DNA of 64,000 nt from Nitrospirota bacterium (GCA_016212085.1 JACRHL010000003.1:186001-250000); one strand, 5' to 3'. Positions 17,001-22,965 are shown, counted from the stretch's first letter. Translations and numbers: made by a program. The notes: generated from the letters alone by a model not told the origin.

Positions 17001-17306
17001 GCCCACGTCGATGAAGGCCGCGCTGGCCGTGTCGATGAGTTGCAACGTGGCCCCGGCGGTGAAGGTCAGGTTGCCGGTGACGGTGAGCACGCCCGCACCG
17101 GTGATCCGGGACGGCGAGATGTTGCGGATCTCTAGGTCGCCGTTGCAAGTGAGCCCTTCCAGGCCGATGCCGCCGGGATCGAGCTGCACCGCCACGCCGC
17201 CGCCGGACGGCGTGCACCACGCGTCGGCGCGCACCGGGGCGGCGCTCCCCAGCACGGCCAGGGCGGCAACAAGGATCGGCGCTATGAACTTAAGACCTGA
17301 ACGCAT
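5022..17306 (-). CDS. Giant secreted repeat protein (IPT/TIG repeats, glycine-rich modules, FN3 domains), 4094 aa
   Basis: Probably a cell-surface or extracellular structural or adhesive protein. I start it at ATG 17304-17306, because MRSGLKFIAPILVAALAVLG...ADA is a clear signal peptide. By eye about 18 IPT/TIG-like repeats carry the pattern VTP..hG......V.GTGF. Two glycine-rich, beta-helix-like modules share GGGGSGG and a GGRVAVYY/GGRVAVYH motif (about nt 17190-16340 and 12560-11740). Two long segments look like atypical propellers or exported-repeat domains (about 15430-14100 and 8690-7200). Four fibronectin III-like domains follow (about 7190-5750), then a unique C-terminal domain. No LPXTG, PEP-CTERM or autotransporter barrel was seen, so the secretion route is unknown. 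A 9-base G tract lies at 12355-12363. The small secreted gene downstream overlaps it by ATGA. Confidence 0.88.
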   Translation of the reverse strand: MRSGLKFIAPILVAALAVLGSAAPVRADAWCTPSGGGVAVQLDPGGIGLEGLTCNGDLEIRNISPSRITGAGVLTVTGNLTFTAGATLQLIDTASAAFIDVGGGFNLPLGATIDGRGSLATAAMPSQPAGTAGAGAGSLTCGGSGAGHGGNGGRALKTSGTQSGGTSYGLAASPLYPGSMGGYGYNATVPVNAGGRGGAALRMRVAGQTTLDGLITVNGGNGVALAPNGSGGGGSGGAVLLSTGDLVTTTGGTHISAAGGNGGNQAQGLCTAGAGGAGGRVAVYYAGVNGGALGSALDAATHLSCAFGLKGVTGTALVTNGSAGTCQVSVGTQTPEVTFVTPAAIGQGASTVAMTVNGANYVAGSALAILDPGTLQPAVGITLHSVSPVPPDQINVTLSVGYTADAAPAANPKVLRVTNPDLQTSANAPLLTITAAPVIGAVQSGGQPVTALARGFSGTLVISGANFQAGATVDFAPAVVSLTGPAVVDEGAQTVTVPIQVATTAPAGPVAMTVVNPDLGRSQAPATFNVLSLPQIAAVSPAQITVGQGPVTLTVDGTGFIAPAQVLVGGTGMSVVPGSVQFVSFNRLTVQVTVDVEADLTVSATRDLWVDNGDGGVSPVVAFPLVPAVGVNQADVLYGQTGAANPLHRYWNGYGWTQVQPVGTPIPHTPEWVESRAGLGNGSLLVASLGAARDLYRQERTAAGAPVTLAWQAPVGPATVSGALNPRRAMDAAPVSGAAGERFLAVHGTPGGGLSYRVFGVTPATGAVPATDPACSGADEVIWVRAASRDDGGEALVTYAKANEALCAVVWRNGAFDAATERVLAPAGTLSALDTMAFDAVYHGAAPQQALVAWGVKGAGAPGVASWGGAAWGSEQALTAVTGASDGIAWLRLAASPVADRVAMANSTLPGGALVLQMRDATGWGHTFPELPAPMVSTPDRLSALNGSRPFDVVWSSTLDQAFVVYGKAVATPVVTPVKPQVRKWGSSGGWSTPGGLEGSSSRYPARWVQLTGDPASGDLLAAVQDMNEAAPGSGTLNLYQWDGVAWNTGNPLGTPVPETGQAFSTDYRFVPPPAPPTITGVTYAGVSPARIGANSTQQVLTINGTGFLNTPAVVVGNPGVTVNSVAFGSSTQITATVSIGNVVPGTYGITVTNPGGASASITQGLAVLPSPAAIRVLEVAATPCVPATAATACGLQDNSLGVEVRGTGIRDGATAVFAGAGTRFVGPATWSHDAGTGEDVLTGSVQVAGGATLGAMNVAVINADSSTGTGAGVFEVQPFVRVSAVAPTSIGAGAEGAILTVDGRNFQPGAVFGLGSGVLVRGTSLVSLTRALLTVDVLADATAGGHLVSVTNLDGGSHTSAAPLFSVLAGITVTSVTPASGNQGTTVPVHIAGTGLDTVNTPAEIVFSGTGLTVGNVVAAPGGTTLDFDVAIGQTAAFDAPRDLTLLRDNGAQITLARAFQVEPVPVIVSLSPTTVVQGETGLPVTITGTGFHPNGVVTAGAGVTVAAQTVVDRTRIDLVINVGAAPGTVGLFVNNPNGNRSAASPLTVIAAAPLTIGTGVTQITGSGTRAYSAITATGGELRIVGDITVSVSGDVSVTGGAIVFDPAQTYGRLRVGGNLAVGASGAIHANGTGHAGGRLGTAGSGPGGGAASPLGGVPGGRGGGFGGKGGPGTAATGGASYDLFGQCTDLACFKGVPLSMGSGGGSAYERPLSPTHIWHAGGAGGGALVLDVAGNVTVDGVVSANGTNGTLESYAADGRIFTSTIGQGAGGGSGGSVLILAGGAVGGTVGGRIEAKGGNASPFLATLNTKTGTGGGGGRVAVYHGVTNAFAGAVGVDGGTSPYTDARYAGLAGTGVAQAATTVTALTPATVARGVSLQAVIQGVGLVVGDGVLFTGTGLTGGAIAQPAANLEVPVSATVGSALGARDVLVRHADQTGGIAFGGITVVPNSTVVAVTPNKVVNGTPLAADILGSLFDPAAQVTIERAGVASAVSATVNPALSGPGSLRVTLSAPAGTPTGAYDVRVANPDGGGGLLTHGVVVTSPTFPWPALAYAAPGTLPAGLVDKPVTLYGYGFGVPGAFTTPVLASSDPNVTLRLDPAGCPGPGNDAACVADPAALQRIDTLVTTTGALGGEVVDVTVTQGAGTSTLVAALTLSSAPMISTVTPDAAVGSFLVTVGGANFASGAIISVDDANVVVGPTVVAGAALTAQIIVPVDLPTAATALRVTNPDAGQGTWTPWTVNPQPVVTSIGPISTVAAGRSATLDVLGSYFHPNATVSFGAGVTVSAPVLVDSGHLQVVVSVAATATPGPRTVSVTNHATRVPGELVDGFTVGRPMILQAVTPASVGAGAGSELVPLNITGLVQTRPIGFALSIAGQEFSSSMTLANIAFSQSGVNRLTRLHDVYTPAITTFADIRLTGYRAVTLPGGGNLTSSQVMVSVDPGADVGTGTLTVSNPDGSTSNMPFTINPAPVVTMVTPNKLVRGAGPVDLIISGFNLDAANPRVCIGNDCNVGAASSLVRVTSVRPQHPNRVDVTVQVDAASPLGPMAVKIANRDGGRATANAAVTVVSAFTVAAGQAFELAQGASGVAKVLTGQGFLNIPADPRLAFVLPDGTADPAVVASVTGATVTATSMDYMVTVGAQAAPGLRTLLVTNGDGATLAVPGMLLVTRASGPTIGAIGIPDGAGGFGDPAVGLAEWFDRTITGARLTGRGLAGGALALSFDLPGLAVSNLNVVDDQTATFDLTLPAAMAPGVAALTATTAAGTDVRSGALTVNAAPLITALQPGAVVPGQQNVNVLVAGAGFDPAAQLALSGTGITLRDFDPFTPGTQVGWIGPNSLRTVMDVSLDATGSPFVQVTNPDGGVGRFPLTIDGGTVGTPAKIAYLTGLGTGDLHVRDWAGRAPVGAPLISDPLTPGALPHSGTQQDLFTQLRANPMNPGEYLLAVAQARTNTVLASNLVVYRKQPTSPSWTLVAAPGPLDVSGGIAGVTTQRYDIAYEQAGPGRGLLVYGLGTGLWFQTHGTAASAPAPLLVGGVNPAATGTIRWVRLIPQPGSRRIMVMYQTDTRQIQALVWDGAAAGGAGAFVSQYDDGIGGPLTTNGPAALNTWDAPKRGFDAAWEALGGRAVAFFGLATTDAIQAVSWDPALGWGAVTQSALITGGTGPVFLDAKAAPDNDRIAVLATIPRAGERAVVAHFYNNGWEAGSALLNNRSAFSNGQGVVAEQNFGHGWTDDGRLVALYSTVYVTATGTSYLSRLDTRVWTPAGGWGAALELPQLHATGVATGAQLILVSVSVEEDPESGDLMAVVVDEGGIQSLPEAVELTTHLARWKGTGWADWAVLDNHMRHWSFASGAGGSGLIYGQTASIAYRDDQVPPAAVTLSATGQTATTATVRWTVPGDDGATGQAGGYDIRWSPLAIVDDPSVPDCQAPPAGQVCFSNANQVAAPPSPGVAGSTQSVEVNFGATGTYTVAVKVGDRASRVDAASGALVPWRNVSAMSNVLTVATLSADPIPPEAVTNLAAVAGANPESMAGLTWTGVGDDGGVSPTGPVRAYDLRIATLPISEVGGDNNFAIPFDRVSRSEIVAPAVDGSGGTRGVANAFTVTGLDAATTYYFAVKGLDEDNTHRAPVSNVPSVTTAPATPAAITDLIVSATGINDLTLAWTARGGAPTSYDLRFATDVIVEDASVADCANPPAGQVCMSRAARVLNTPTPVQSGVRQSVVARGLAPGTTYHFALAPVRYQTVGSPPTLTRFAPAAAFASGTTGTDPNATAVQPTAVGDLQVIAGTVRTHEAGLRWTAPQAADRRAIRYELVWATEPLAGATGAARHTVWVPLLPATTGVAQEYVLTDLPENAPVYIALRSYSVGGVASTLSNEVLVHTALRAGINAVSWPGSLMDTDVTAVLGGILGTCPGSGLPVSGSGPVGACANGETPRVTAFRWDPAAGVSGDFVAINVIDAVADPVPAGEGVFVLSAGPQTVIDVAGFDLLGFGQVALPAQNAALVSNPYPTAVALSGVRVIGRSGGVEVYNQPYPAAAAAGVVAQNLEFYTDVDGTFTRVPVGATEKLLPYRAYFVQLGGAADPALSYFVEVIHP

Positions 17307-17449
17307 TATCCCCAAACCGCCCGACGCACACGGCAGCCCGTAATCACCGAACACCGTCATTTCATGCAGGGTTCTTGCCGAACCCCGCGGACCCCGCGCC
17401 GACGGCCCGCCCGCAGGCCGCGACACGCGAGCTTCAACATTTCTTTTCA

Positions 17450-17465
17450 AGCACTTGGACAGCCA
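17450..17465 (-). promoter_or_regulatory. Candidate sigma-54 (-24/-12) promoter for the giant gene
   Basis: On the minus strand the 16-mer TGGCTGTCCAAGTGCT keeps TGGC at -24 and TGCT at -12, with the GG and GC pairs exactly ten bases apart as sigma-54 requires. The intervening bases do not match the consensus. Predicted transcription would begin near 17440, about 130 bases upstream of the start codon. It overlaps the hairpin at 17462-17490. This is an inference from a motif. Confidence 0.3.
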
Positions 17466-17490
17466 CCCACCGTTCACGCCGGTGGGTGGC
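17462..17490 (-). terminator. Strong hairpin after the cytochrome operon
   Basis: A perfect 11-base-pair stem (17462-17472 with 17480-17490) around a 7-base loop, about 50 bases past the stop of the last FGE-fold gene. No U-run follows on the minus strand, so it is not a canonical intrinsic terminator. Its position between two transcription units suggests a termination or mRNA 3'-end role. Confidence 0.5.
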
Positions 17491-17539
17491 CGACACGCCC
17501 CGCCCGCCGGCACGGGGAAACCCGCTGCCCAATTCCAGG

Positions 17540-18310
17540 TCACCGCTTCCCCGACAGGGCGCAACGGAACCCAAAACTCGGCTGGCCGATCACCGGCAAC
17601 ACCGAGAAGCGGTTGGCGGAGCGGGCGAACATGGGCGCCGACTCCCACGAGCCGCCCTTCAACACCCGGTATTGTTGCCCGAACGCCCGGCGCTCCAGCG
17701 TCGATCCGGGGGGCCTGTCGTACCAGGTGTCCGTCCACTCCATCACGTTGCCGGCCATGTCCAGCGCCCCGTAGGGGCTGGCGTTCTCCGGGCGGCTGCC
17801 CACCGGCGCCGGGCGCCGCGTGTCCAGGGTGTGGTGGACCACCCATTCCGGGCGCCACGTGTCGCCCCAGGGGTACAGCCGGCCGTCGGGGCCCCGTGCC
17901 GCCTTCTCCCACTCCGCCTCCGTGGGCAGGCGCTTGCCCGCCCACGCGCAGTAGGCCCGGGCATCGTCAAAGTCCACGGCGCTGGCCGGTTCGTCCGGCA
18001 GGGGCGGACCGATAGTATACGCCCACAGAGGGAACGCACGGTCCTTGGCGGCGTGGATGAAGCTCAGGTATGCGCTCACGGTGACCTCGGTGCGGTCGAT
18101 CCAGAACTCGGGCAGACGGACCGTGCGGGCGGGCACGGAATCCACCGCCACATCGATCCCCAGGCGCCCGTCGCCGGGGTCGTGCCCCATGACGAACGGA
18201 CCCGCCGGAACCCGCACCATCCCCGCCAGGCGCGGATCGTCCGGGCGCACCGCCGAACCGGCGCACGCCACCAGGAGCAGCAGGGACAGCCAGGCCACAC
18301 CACGCGCCAT
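17540..18310 (-). CDS. Lipoprotein with FGE-sulfatase fold, lacking the catalytic cysteine
   Basis: A 256-residue protein of the formylglycine-generating-enzyme (SUMF1/FGE-sulfatase) superfamily. Family hallmarks are MVRVPAGPFVMG, FWIDRTEVT, RLPTEAEWEKAARG, the NVMEWT segment and GGSWES. ATG 18310 is preferred over ATG 18334, because GAGGGG precedes it and a short hydrophobic stretch ending in a lipobox (LLLLVAC) follows, so it should be a lipoprotein. True FGE has active-site cysteines shortly after the GGSW segment; here that stretch has none. It is therefore probably a binding or structural FGE-fold protein, not a sulfatase activator. It is the last gene of the cytochrome operon, 7 bases after a paralogue. 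Confidence 0.85.
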   Translation of the reverse strand: MARGVAWLSLLLLVACAGSAVRPDDPRLAGMVRVPAGPFVMGHDPGDGRLGIDVAVDSVPARTVRLPEFWIDRTEVTVSAYLSFIHAAKDRAFPLWAYTIGPPLPDEPASAVDFDDARAYCAWAGKRLPTEAEWEKAARGPDGRLYPWGDTWRPEWVVHHTLDTRRPAPVGSRPENASPYGALDMAGNVMEWTDTWYDRPPGSTLERRAFGQQYRVLKGGSWESAPMFARSANRFSVLPVIGQPSFGFRCALSGKR

Positions 18311-18317
18311 TGCCCCC

Positions 18318-19136
18318 TCACCGCCCCGCTTCATCCGCCGCCGACACGGCGCAGCGGAAGCCGATGGCCCGGTGCCGCTTGGTCGGCCGGAACGCCAGGG
18401 TCCGGTGGGTGACCCGCGCGTAGGGCCGGTACGACAGCATCCAGCTGGCCCCCCGGATCACCTTGTTCTCCTCGCCGAAGGCGCGCCGCTCCAGGTCGCT
18501 GCCCGGATACGCCCGGTACCAGTCGGCGGTCCACTCCGACACGTTGCCGCACAGGTCACGCGCGCCGTAGGGGCTCAGGTCGCCGTCAAAACTGCCCACG
18601 GGGGCGGTCCAGCCCAGCTTCCCCTCGCGCACGTTGCAGCGCTCCAGGTCGAACTCCTCGCCCCACGGGTAGCGCCGGCCGTCGGTGCCGCGCGCCGCCT
18701 TTTCCCACTCCGCCTCCGTGGGCAGGCGCTTGCCGGCCCACTCGCAGTATGCGTTGGCGTCGCCCCAGTCCACATAAACCACCGGGTGCCGTTCCAGGCC
18801 GGAGGGGAAGTTTCCCTCCTCCCACGAGAAGTACTCCGGGAAGCGGGGATCCACCGGCGCCCGGCGGCCGGTGGCGCGCACGAACTCGCGGTAGGCCAGG
18901 TTGGGCACCTCGGTGCGGTCGATCCAGAACGCGTCCACGTCCACCCGGTGGCGCGGCACGGAATCCACCCCCACCTCGACGCCCACCCGTCCGTCGCGCG
19001 CGTCGGCCCCCATCTCGAACGGGCCGGCGGGAACCCGCACCATGTCCTGGCGCAGGTCGGCGGCCCCGGCGGCGTGCACGCCGATCACCAGCAACCCCGC
19101 GCAGGCGAGGCGCCACGGATGCCAGTTAGCCCGCAA
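18318..19136 (-). CDS. Exported FGE-sulfatase-fold protein, paralogue of the next gene
   Basis: A 272-residue exported protein. I choose TTG at 19134-19136: a GGAGG Shine-Dalgarno lies five bases upstream, inside the end of the 12-haem gene, with an 11-base overlap. The product then begins with a signal peptide (RLACAGLLVIGVHAAGAAD). The FGE-fold hallmarks are present: MVRVPAGPFEMGAD, FWIDRTEV, RLPTEAEWEKAARGTDG, GNVSEWTADWY and RGASW. As in the neighbour, no cysteine follows the GASW segment where FGE has its catalytic pair. Tandem FGE-fold proteins behind a cytochrome are unusual; binding, scaffold or surface roles are guesses. Confidence 0.85.
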   Translation of the reverse strand: MRANWHPWRLACAGLLVIGVHAAGAADLRQDMVRVPAGPFEMGADARDGRVGVEVGVDSVPRHRVDVDAFWIDRTEVPNLAYREFVRATGRRAPVDPRFPEYFSWEEGNFPSGLERHPVVYVDWGDANAYCEWAGKRLPTEAEWEKAARGTDGRRYPWGEEFDLERCNVREGKLGWTAPVGSFDGDLSPYGARDLCGNVSEWTADWYRAYPGSDLERRAFGEENKVIRGASWMLSYRPYARVTHRTLAFRPTKRHRAIGFRCAVSAADEAGR

Positions 19137-21849
19137 TGGTGCCTCCGGCACACCACTCGCCGCCCTGCAGGCTGGAGCCGGAACGGGGGCTCTGGTAGCG
19201 GCAGTTGTCCATGTTCTCGCCGTGGCAGCGCAGGTTGCAGGTGAACTCGTCCGCCACCGGGTCATAGGTCCACTTGGGCTTGATGTCGATGGTCCCGTCC
19301 GCCTGCGGCCCGAAGTTGATGAGGTGGGTGTTGATCACCCCGTCCAGGTTGCCGTCCGTGGCGTCCGGCGGCAGGAACGCCGGATCGCCGGTGCCGTCGC
19401 CGTAGATGGTGTTGGTGGCCTCCACGTTGGAATGCACGTTGTAGTGGCACTCGTGACAATACGCCCCCGTGAAGCGCAGGTGATACATGTGCAGGTTGCC
19501 GTCCCAGTGGCCGGGCGTGGTGTTCGGCGGGCTGCCGAAGAACCGCGTCCAGCTGCTGTCGCGCATGGCCAGGTCCGGATCCGCGTGGCCAGGCGCGAAC
19601 GGATCGAACGCACGCCGGTCGTGGCACTGGAAGCAGAGCAGGAAGTTGTCCCAGTGGGACGCCCGGCCGCCGTCGCTCAACGTGCAGGCCTTGCTGCCGG
19701 GCGGCTCGCCACCCAGGCTCGGCTGCCCCTCGTAGCAGCGCTCCGGGTTGAGGATGTCGGTGTTGTAGTTGTTGCGCAGGATGCGCAGCTTGGTGGAGCC
19801 GTGCGGCCCGATCGCCGGATACTCCGGGAACAGGGCCTTGAGCGGCTGGAAGTTGGACGGCGCGTCGGTGGCGCGCAGGTTCGACTCGGTCACCGGACCC
19901 GGCACCACGCTGGTTTCGTTGGCGTTGTGGCAGTCGGTGCACTGGATGGTGCTGTCCACCGTGAGGCCGGAGCCCGACATCTGCAACTGCTTGTCCAGCT
20001 GGGGCGAGCGGTTGCGGCCCGGCACCGCCACCGGGTGGAAGGCCGCGTTGGACGGCTGCATGGTGTGACCGACGGCCGTGTCCGGCGTGTTCGGGTCGAA
20101 CTCCTTGCGCTTGTTGGAAAAGCCGCGATAGCTGAACGACGGGTTGGTGGGCGTCAGGTCACGCGGGTCGGAGCGGTGCACGGTGTCGTCCGGGAAACGG
20201 TCACCGGTGAAGACGGTGGTGTAGCTGTTGGCGTGGCAGCGGAAGCACACCTCGTACACGTACACCTCGCGGTCGTTGCCGGGCACGCCGGGGCCCACCA
20301 CGTTGCCGTTGATGTCGATGCCGCGCATGCCCTTGAGGCGGTTCTCGGGCACCACCTGGTGGGGGTTGTGGCAGTCGGTGCACTCGATGTGCGTGTTGTC
20401 CGGCTTGGCCAGCCCGATGCTCCCCTCGTTGCCCGCCGGCGGCGCCGGCGAGTTCAGCTCCACCCCCTCGCCGGGGCTGGCGATGAACACGGGCTCGTGG
20501 CCGCTGGCCAGGGACAGGTTCATGGCCGAGCCGCAGCGGGTGTCGTCCGGCAGGTAGCGCGGGCCGGTGGCGTTCAGCGCCGGCTGGCAGTTGGGGGTGT
20601 TCTGGTCCTTGTTGAAATGGCTGTAGATGTCCGGCGCCACCCGGTCGGTGAGGAACCGCGGGAAGGTGGGCGAGGTAAAGTCGCCGGCGGGCAGGTAATA
20701 GGGCATCTGGCTGCCCGCCGAGGGGACGGCCGCCGTGTTCGGCGCATGGCACATGAAGCAGGTGTGCTCCACCGCGTCGGTCGCCGTTTCGCTGATCTCG
20801 CTGGCCCCCTCCCGGTGCAGGCGCTTGGCGCCCTGGGCGGTGTGCGGGTCGTGGCAGTTGCGGCAGGCGGTCTGGGCCACCGTGTGCTGGCCGTCGAAGT
20901 CGTAGCCGAAATTCTCCGGCGGATTGCCGGGATCACCCGGATAGGTGTTGCGGGTGGCCGGGGAGGCCGCGTGGGTGCTGCCCCGCCAGCCCGGCTTCTC
21001 GTGGCAGTTCAGGCACAGGATGTCGGAACCGGGGGGATCGTCCTGCCAGATGGGGGCGCGCAGGAACTTGGGATAGGTGACCGCGTGCGGGTTGTGGCAC
21101 GAGGTGCACTGCACCGCGTCGTACACGCCGGGCACGTTGCCCTCGGCGCGGCGCAACGGGAAGATGGGGCTGTTGGCGCCGATCCGGTCGAGGGGCGGGC
21201 CCGGATCGACCAGCTCCGTGTCGCGCTGGGCCAGGGCCGAGTCGAAACGGAACGACACCGGGTGGTCGTTGGTCAGGTTGGTGCCCAGGCGGCGGGTATC
21301 CCCCCCCCACTGGCCGCCACCCTGGGGCATGACGATGCCGCGGGTGGCCGTGTCCGGGTACGCCACCACCGCCACCGCGTCCTGCGGGGTGGCGGAGTAG
21401 CCGCCGGAGCCGGGGGCGTTGACCACGCTGCCCAGGGCAATGGTGCCGTCGTGGCACGACAGGCACAGGCGCGAGTAGCCGGTGGGCGCGCCGGGGTGCA
21501 CGTCGCCCTCGAAGGAACGCGACCACACCTGGTCGTACAGCTTGTACGCGGCGGACGACAGGTGGCGGTTCCACAGGGGGCCCCGAATCTGCGCGGCCTC
21601 GGCACTGCCGCCGTGGGGGGTGTGGCAGAACACGCAGATCTCGCCGGTCTCCGGCGAATAGACGTTGTATCCGGGCACACGCTGACCGTTCACGCCCTGC
21701 GCGGAGATCCCCCGCGACGACAGGTTGTGCTTGGTCTTGGCGATGTCCTCCACCGCCTCCAGGGAGGCGGGTGGCGCCTGGGCCGGGGCGGCTGCCGGAA
21801 ACAGCAGGGCGGCCGCCCAGGCCCACAGGACCATGTGTGCAATCCGCAT
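19126..21849 (-). CDS. Exported dodecahaem c-type cytochrome, 907 aa
   Basis: A large multihaem cytochrome with a signal peptide (MRIAHMVLWAWAAALLFPAAAPAQA). I count eleven CXXCH motifs plus one CX3CH (CNLRCH, near residue 870), so up to twelve haems. Motifs lie near residues 72, 128, 246, 278, 331, 367, 486, 533, 636, 738, 797 and 870. Residues 35-290 closely parallel the whole tetrahaem protein encoded at 25899-27008: TKHN, CVFCHTPHGG, PLWNR, CLSCHDGT, NAPGSGG, DHPVS, CxSCHNPH, then a CxxCH ending. The remainder is an eight-haem extension. ATG 21849 is chosen because the signal peptide follows directly. It lies in the operon with a beta-barrel and NHL lipoproteins. Likely role: electron transfer at or beyond the outer membrane. 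A 9-base C run at 21300-21308 lies in the gene. Confidence 0.9.
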   Translation of the reverse strand: MRIAHMVLWAWAAALLFPAAAPAQAPPASLEAVEDIAKTKHNLSSRGISAQGVNGQRVPGYNVYSPETGEICVFCHTPHGGSAEAAQIRGPLWNRHLSSAAYKLYDQVWSRSFEGDVHPGAPTGYSRLCLSCHDGTIALGSVVNAPGSGGYSATPQDAVAVVAYPDTATRGIVMPQGGGQWGGDTRRLGTNLTNDHPVSFRFDSALAQRDTELVDPGPPLDRIGANSPIFPLRRAEGNVPGVYDAVQCTSCHNPHAVTYPKFLRAPIWQDDPPGSDILCLNCHEKPGWRGSTHAASPATRNTYPGDPGNPPENFGYDFDGQHTVAQTACRNCHDPHTAQGAKRLHREGASEISETATDAVEHTCFMCHAPNTAAVPSAGSQMPYYLPAGDFTSPTFPRFLTDRVAPDIYSHFNKDQNTPNCQPALNATGPRYLPDDTRCGSAMNLSLASGHEPVFIASPGEGVELNSPAPPAGNEGSIGLAKPDNTHIECTDCHNPHQVVPENRLKGMRGIDINGNVVGPGVPGNDREVYVYEVCFRCHANSYTTVFTGDRFPDDTVHRSDPRDLTPTNPSFSYRGFSNKRKEFDPNTPDTAVGHTMQPSNAAFHPVAVPGRNRSPQLDKQLQMSGSGLTVDSTIQCTDCHNANETSVVPGPVTESNLRATDAPSNFQPLKALFPEYPAIGPHGSTKLRILRNNYNTDILNPERCYEGQPSLGGEPPGSKACTLSDGGRASHWDNFLLCFQCHDRRAFDPFAPGHADPDLAMRDSSWTRFFGSPPNTTPGHWDGNLHMYHLRFTGAYCHECHYNVHSNVEATNTIYGDGTGDPAFLPPDATDGNLDGVINTHLINFGPQADGTIDIKPKWTYDPVADEFTCNLRCHGENMDNCRYQSPRSGSSLQGGEWCAGGTIAG

Positions 21850-21903
21850 AGGCACCCCAGGGCTGGTTGAACCTTCTATTCTAGTCAAAATGGTCATGCG
21901 TCA

Positions 21904-22965
21904 TCAGCCACCAGCCGGTTGGTCCGCCGGCGGCATCTCCGTATTGAGCAGCCGGAATATCTGCACCCGCCCGTTGCGGGTATCGGCCACGTAAATATCG
22001 TTCCCGGTGACGGCGATGCCGGCGGGCAGCCAGAACTGCCCCGGCCCGCTGCCGGATCCACCAAAGTGCATGAGCAGGCGGCCGTCGGCGTCGAACAGCT
22101 GCACCACGTCGTAGATGCCGTCCACCACGAACACCCGCCCGCCCTCGTCCACGGCCACCCCCTTGGGCTTGCTGAACCGCCCCAGCACTTGGCCCAGGCC
22201 GCCCAGCTCGGCCCGGTAGGCCCCGTCGGCCCCGAACACCTGCACGCGGAAGTTGAGGGAGTCGGTCACCAGCAGCTCGCCGGCGCCGTTCACCGCGACG
22301 TGGGTGGGGTAGTTGAACTCGCCCGGCCCCTCGCCGCGCTTGCCGATCTCGCCCGTCATCGCGCCGTTGGCATCGAACACCACCACCCGGTGGTTGCCCG
22401 TGTCGGCGGCGAACAGCCGCTGCCGGGGCACGTCCCACGCCAACCCGGCCACGCGCTTCAGGCCCTCGCCGAACACGCCCACGTAGATGCCGTCGGTGTC
22501 GTACACGTAAACGTGGTTCAGGATCGAGTCGGCCACGAAGATCCAGCGCCGCGCCGGGTCGAACGCCACCCCCACCGGCGACGCCAGGCGGCCGCCGGGG
22601 AGGCGGAAGGCCTGCGCGTAGGTGCCCTGGCGGGTGTTGAAGACGTGAACCACCTGCAAGCCGATGTCGGTCACCAGCAGGCGCCCCTCCGCATCCGCGT
22701 AAACGCTCACCGGCTGCTCGATGCGCGGCGGCTCCCTGCGGCCCGCCACCAGGCTCACCAGCCGCCGCCACGCCCCCTCGCGCACGCCGGCGTCCTCCGG
22801 CACACGGATCTGGTGCAGGTAGGCGATGCGCGGCGCGTCCGGCGGCACCGGCCACACCCGCTCCATGTCCGGCGCGAGGGTCAGCCCGCCGGGGCGCGCG
22901 GCGCAGCCCCCCAGCACCAGCAGCGCCGCGAGCCCCAGCACCATATGCCGCCACGCGCCTGTCAT
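21904..22965 (-). CDS. NHL-repeat beta-propeller lipoprotein
   Basis: A 353-residue lipoprotein: MVLGLAALLVLGGC carries the lipobox. After the signal comes the segment VWPVPPDAPRIAYLHQI, shared with the second NHL lipoprotein at 27083-28120. About six NHL-type blades follow, with recurring P.GVA.D...R.hV.D..N..V.VF. The start ATG 22965 overlaps the stop of the beta-barrel gene by one base (TGATG). Propellers of this type are, as I recall, neighbours of Geobacter outer-surface cytochromes and are thought to help assembly or docking; no catalytic residues are evident. It lies 54 bases before the 12-haem gene. Confidence 0.87.
   Translation of the reverse strand: MTGAWRHMVLGLAALLVLGGCAARPGGLTLAPDMERVWPVPPDAPRIAYLHQIRVPEDAGVREGAWRRLVSLVAGRREPPRIEQPVSVYADAEGRLLVTDIGLQVVHVFNTRQGTYAQAFRLPGGRLASPVGVAFDPARRWIFVADSILNHVYVYDTDGIYVGVFGEGLKRVAGLAWDVPRQRLFAADTGNHRVVVFDANGAMTGEIGKRGEGPGEFNYPTHVAVNGAGELLVTDSLNFRVQVFGADGAYRAELGGLGQVLGRFSKPKGVAVDEGGRVFVVDGIYDVVQLFDADGRLLMHFGGSGSGPGQFWLPAGIAVTGNDIYVADTRNGRVQIFRLLNTEMPPADQPAGG

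Noticed and set aside
17307-17945. An extended N-terminus of the giant protein starting near 17945
   Set aside because: The extra residues overlap the FGE-fold gene and have no signal peptide; the ATG at 17306 directly precedes a clean signal sequence.
18901-21870. A 989-codon open frame opposite the 12-haem gene
   Set aside because: Low-complexity His/Gly/Val/Arg translation, no ribosome-binding context, and antisense to a gene with twelve haem motifs.
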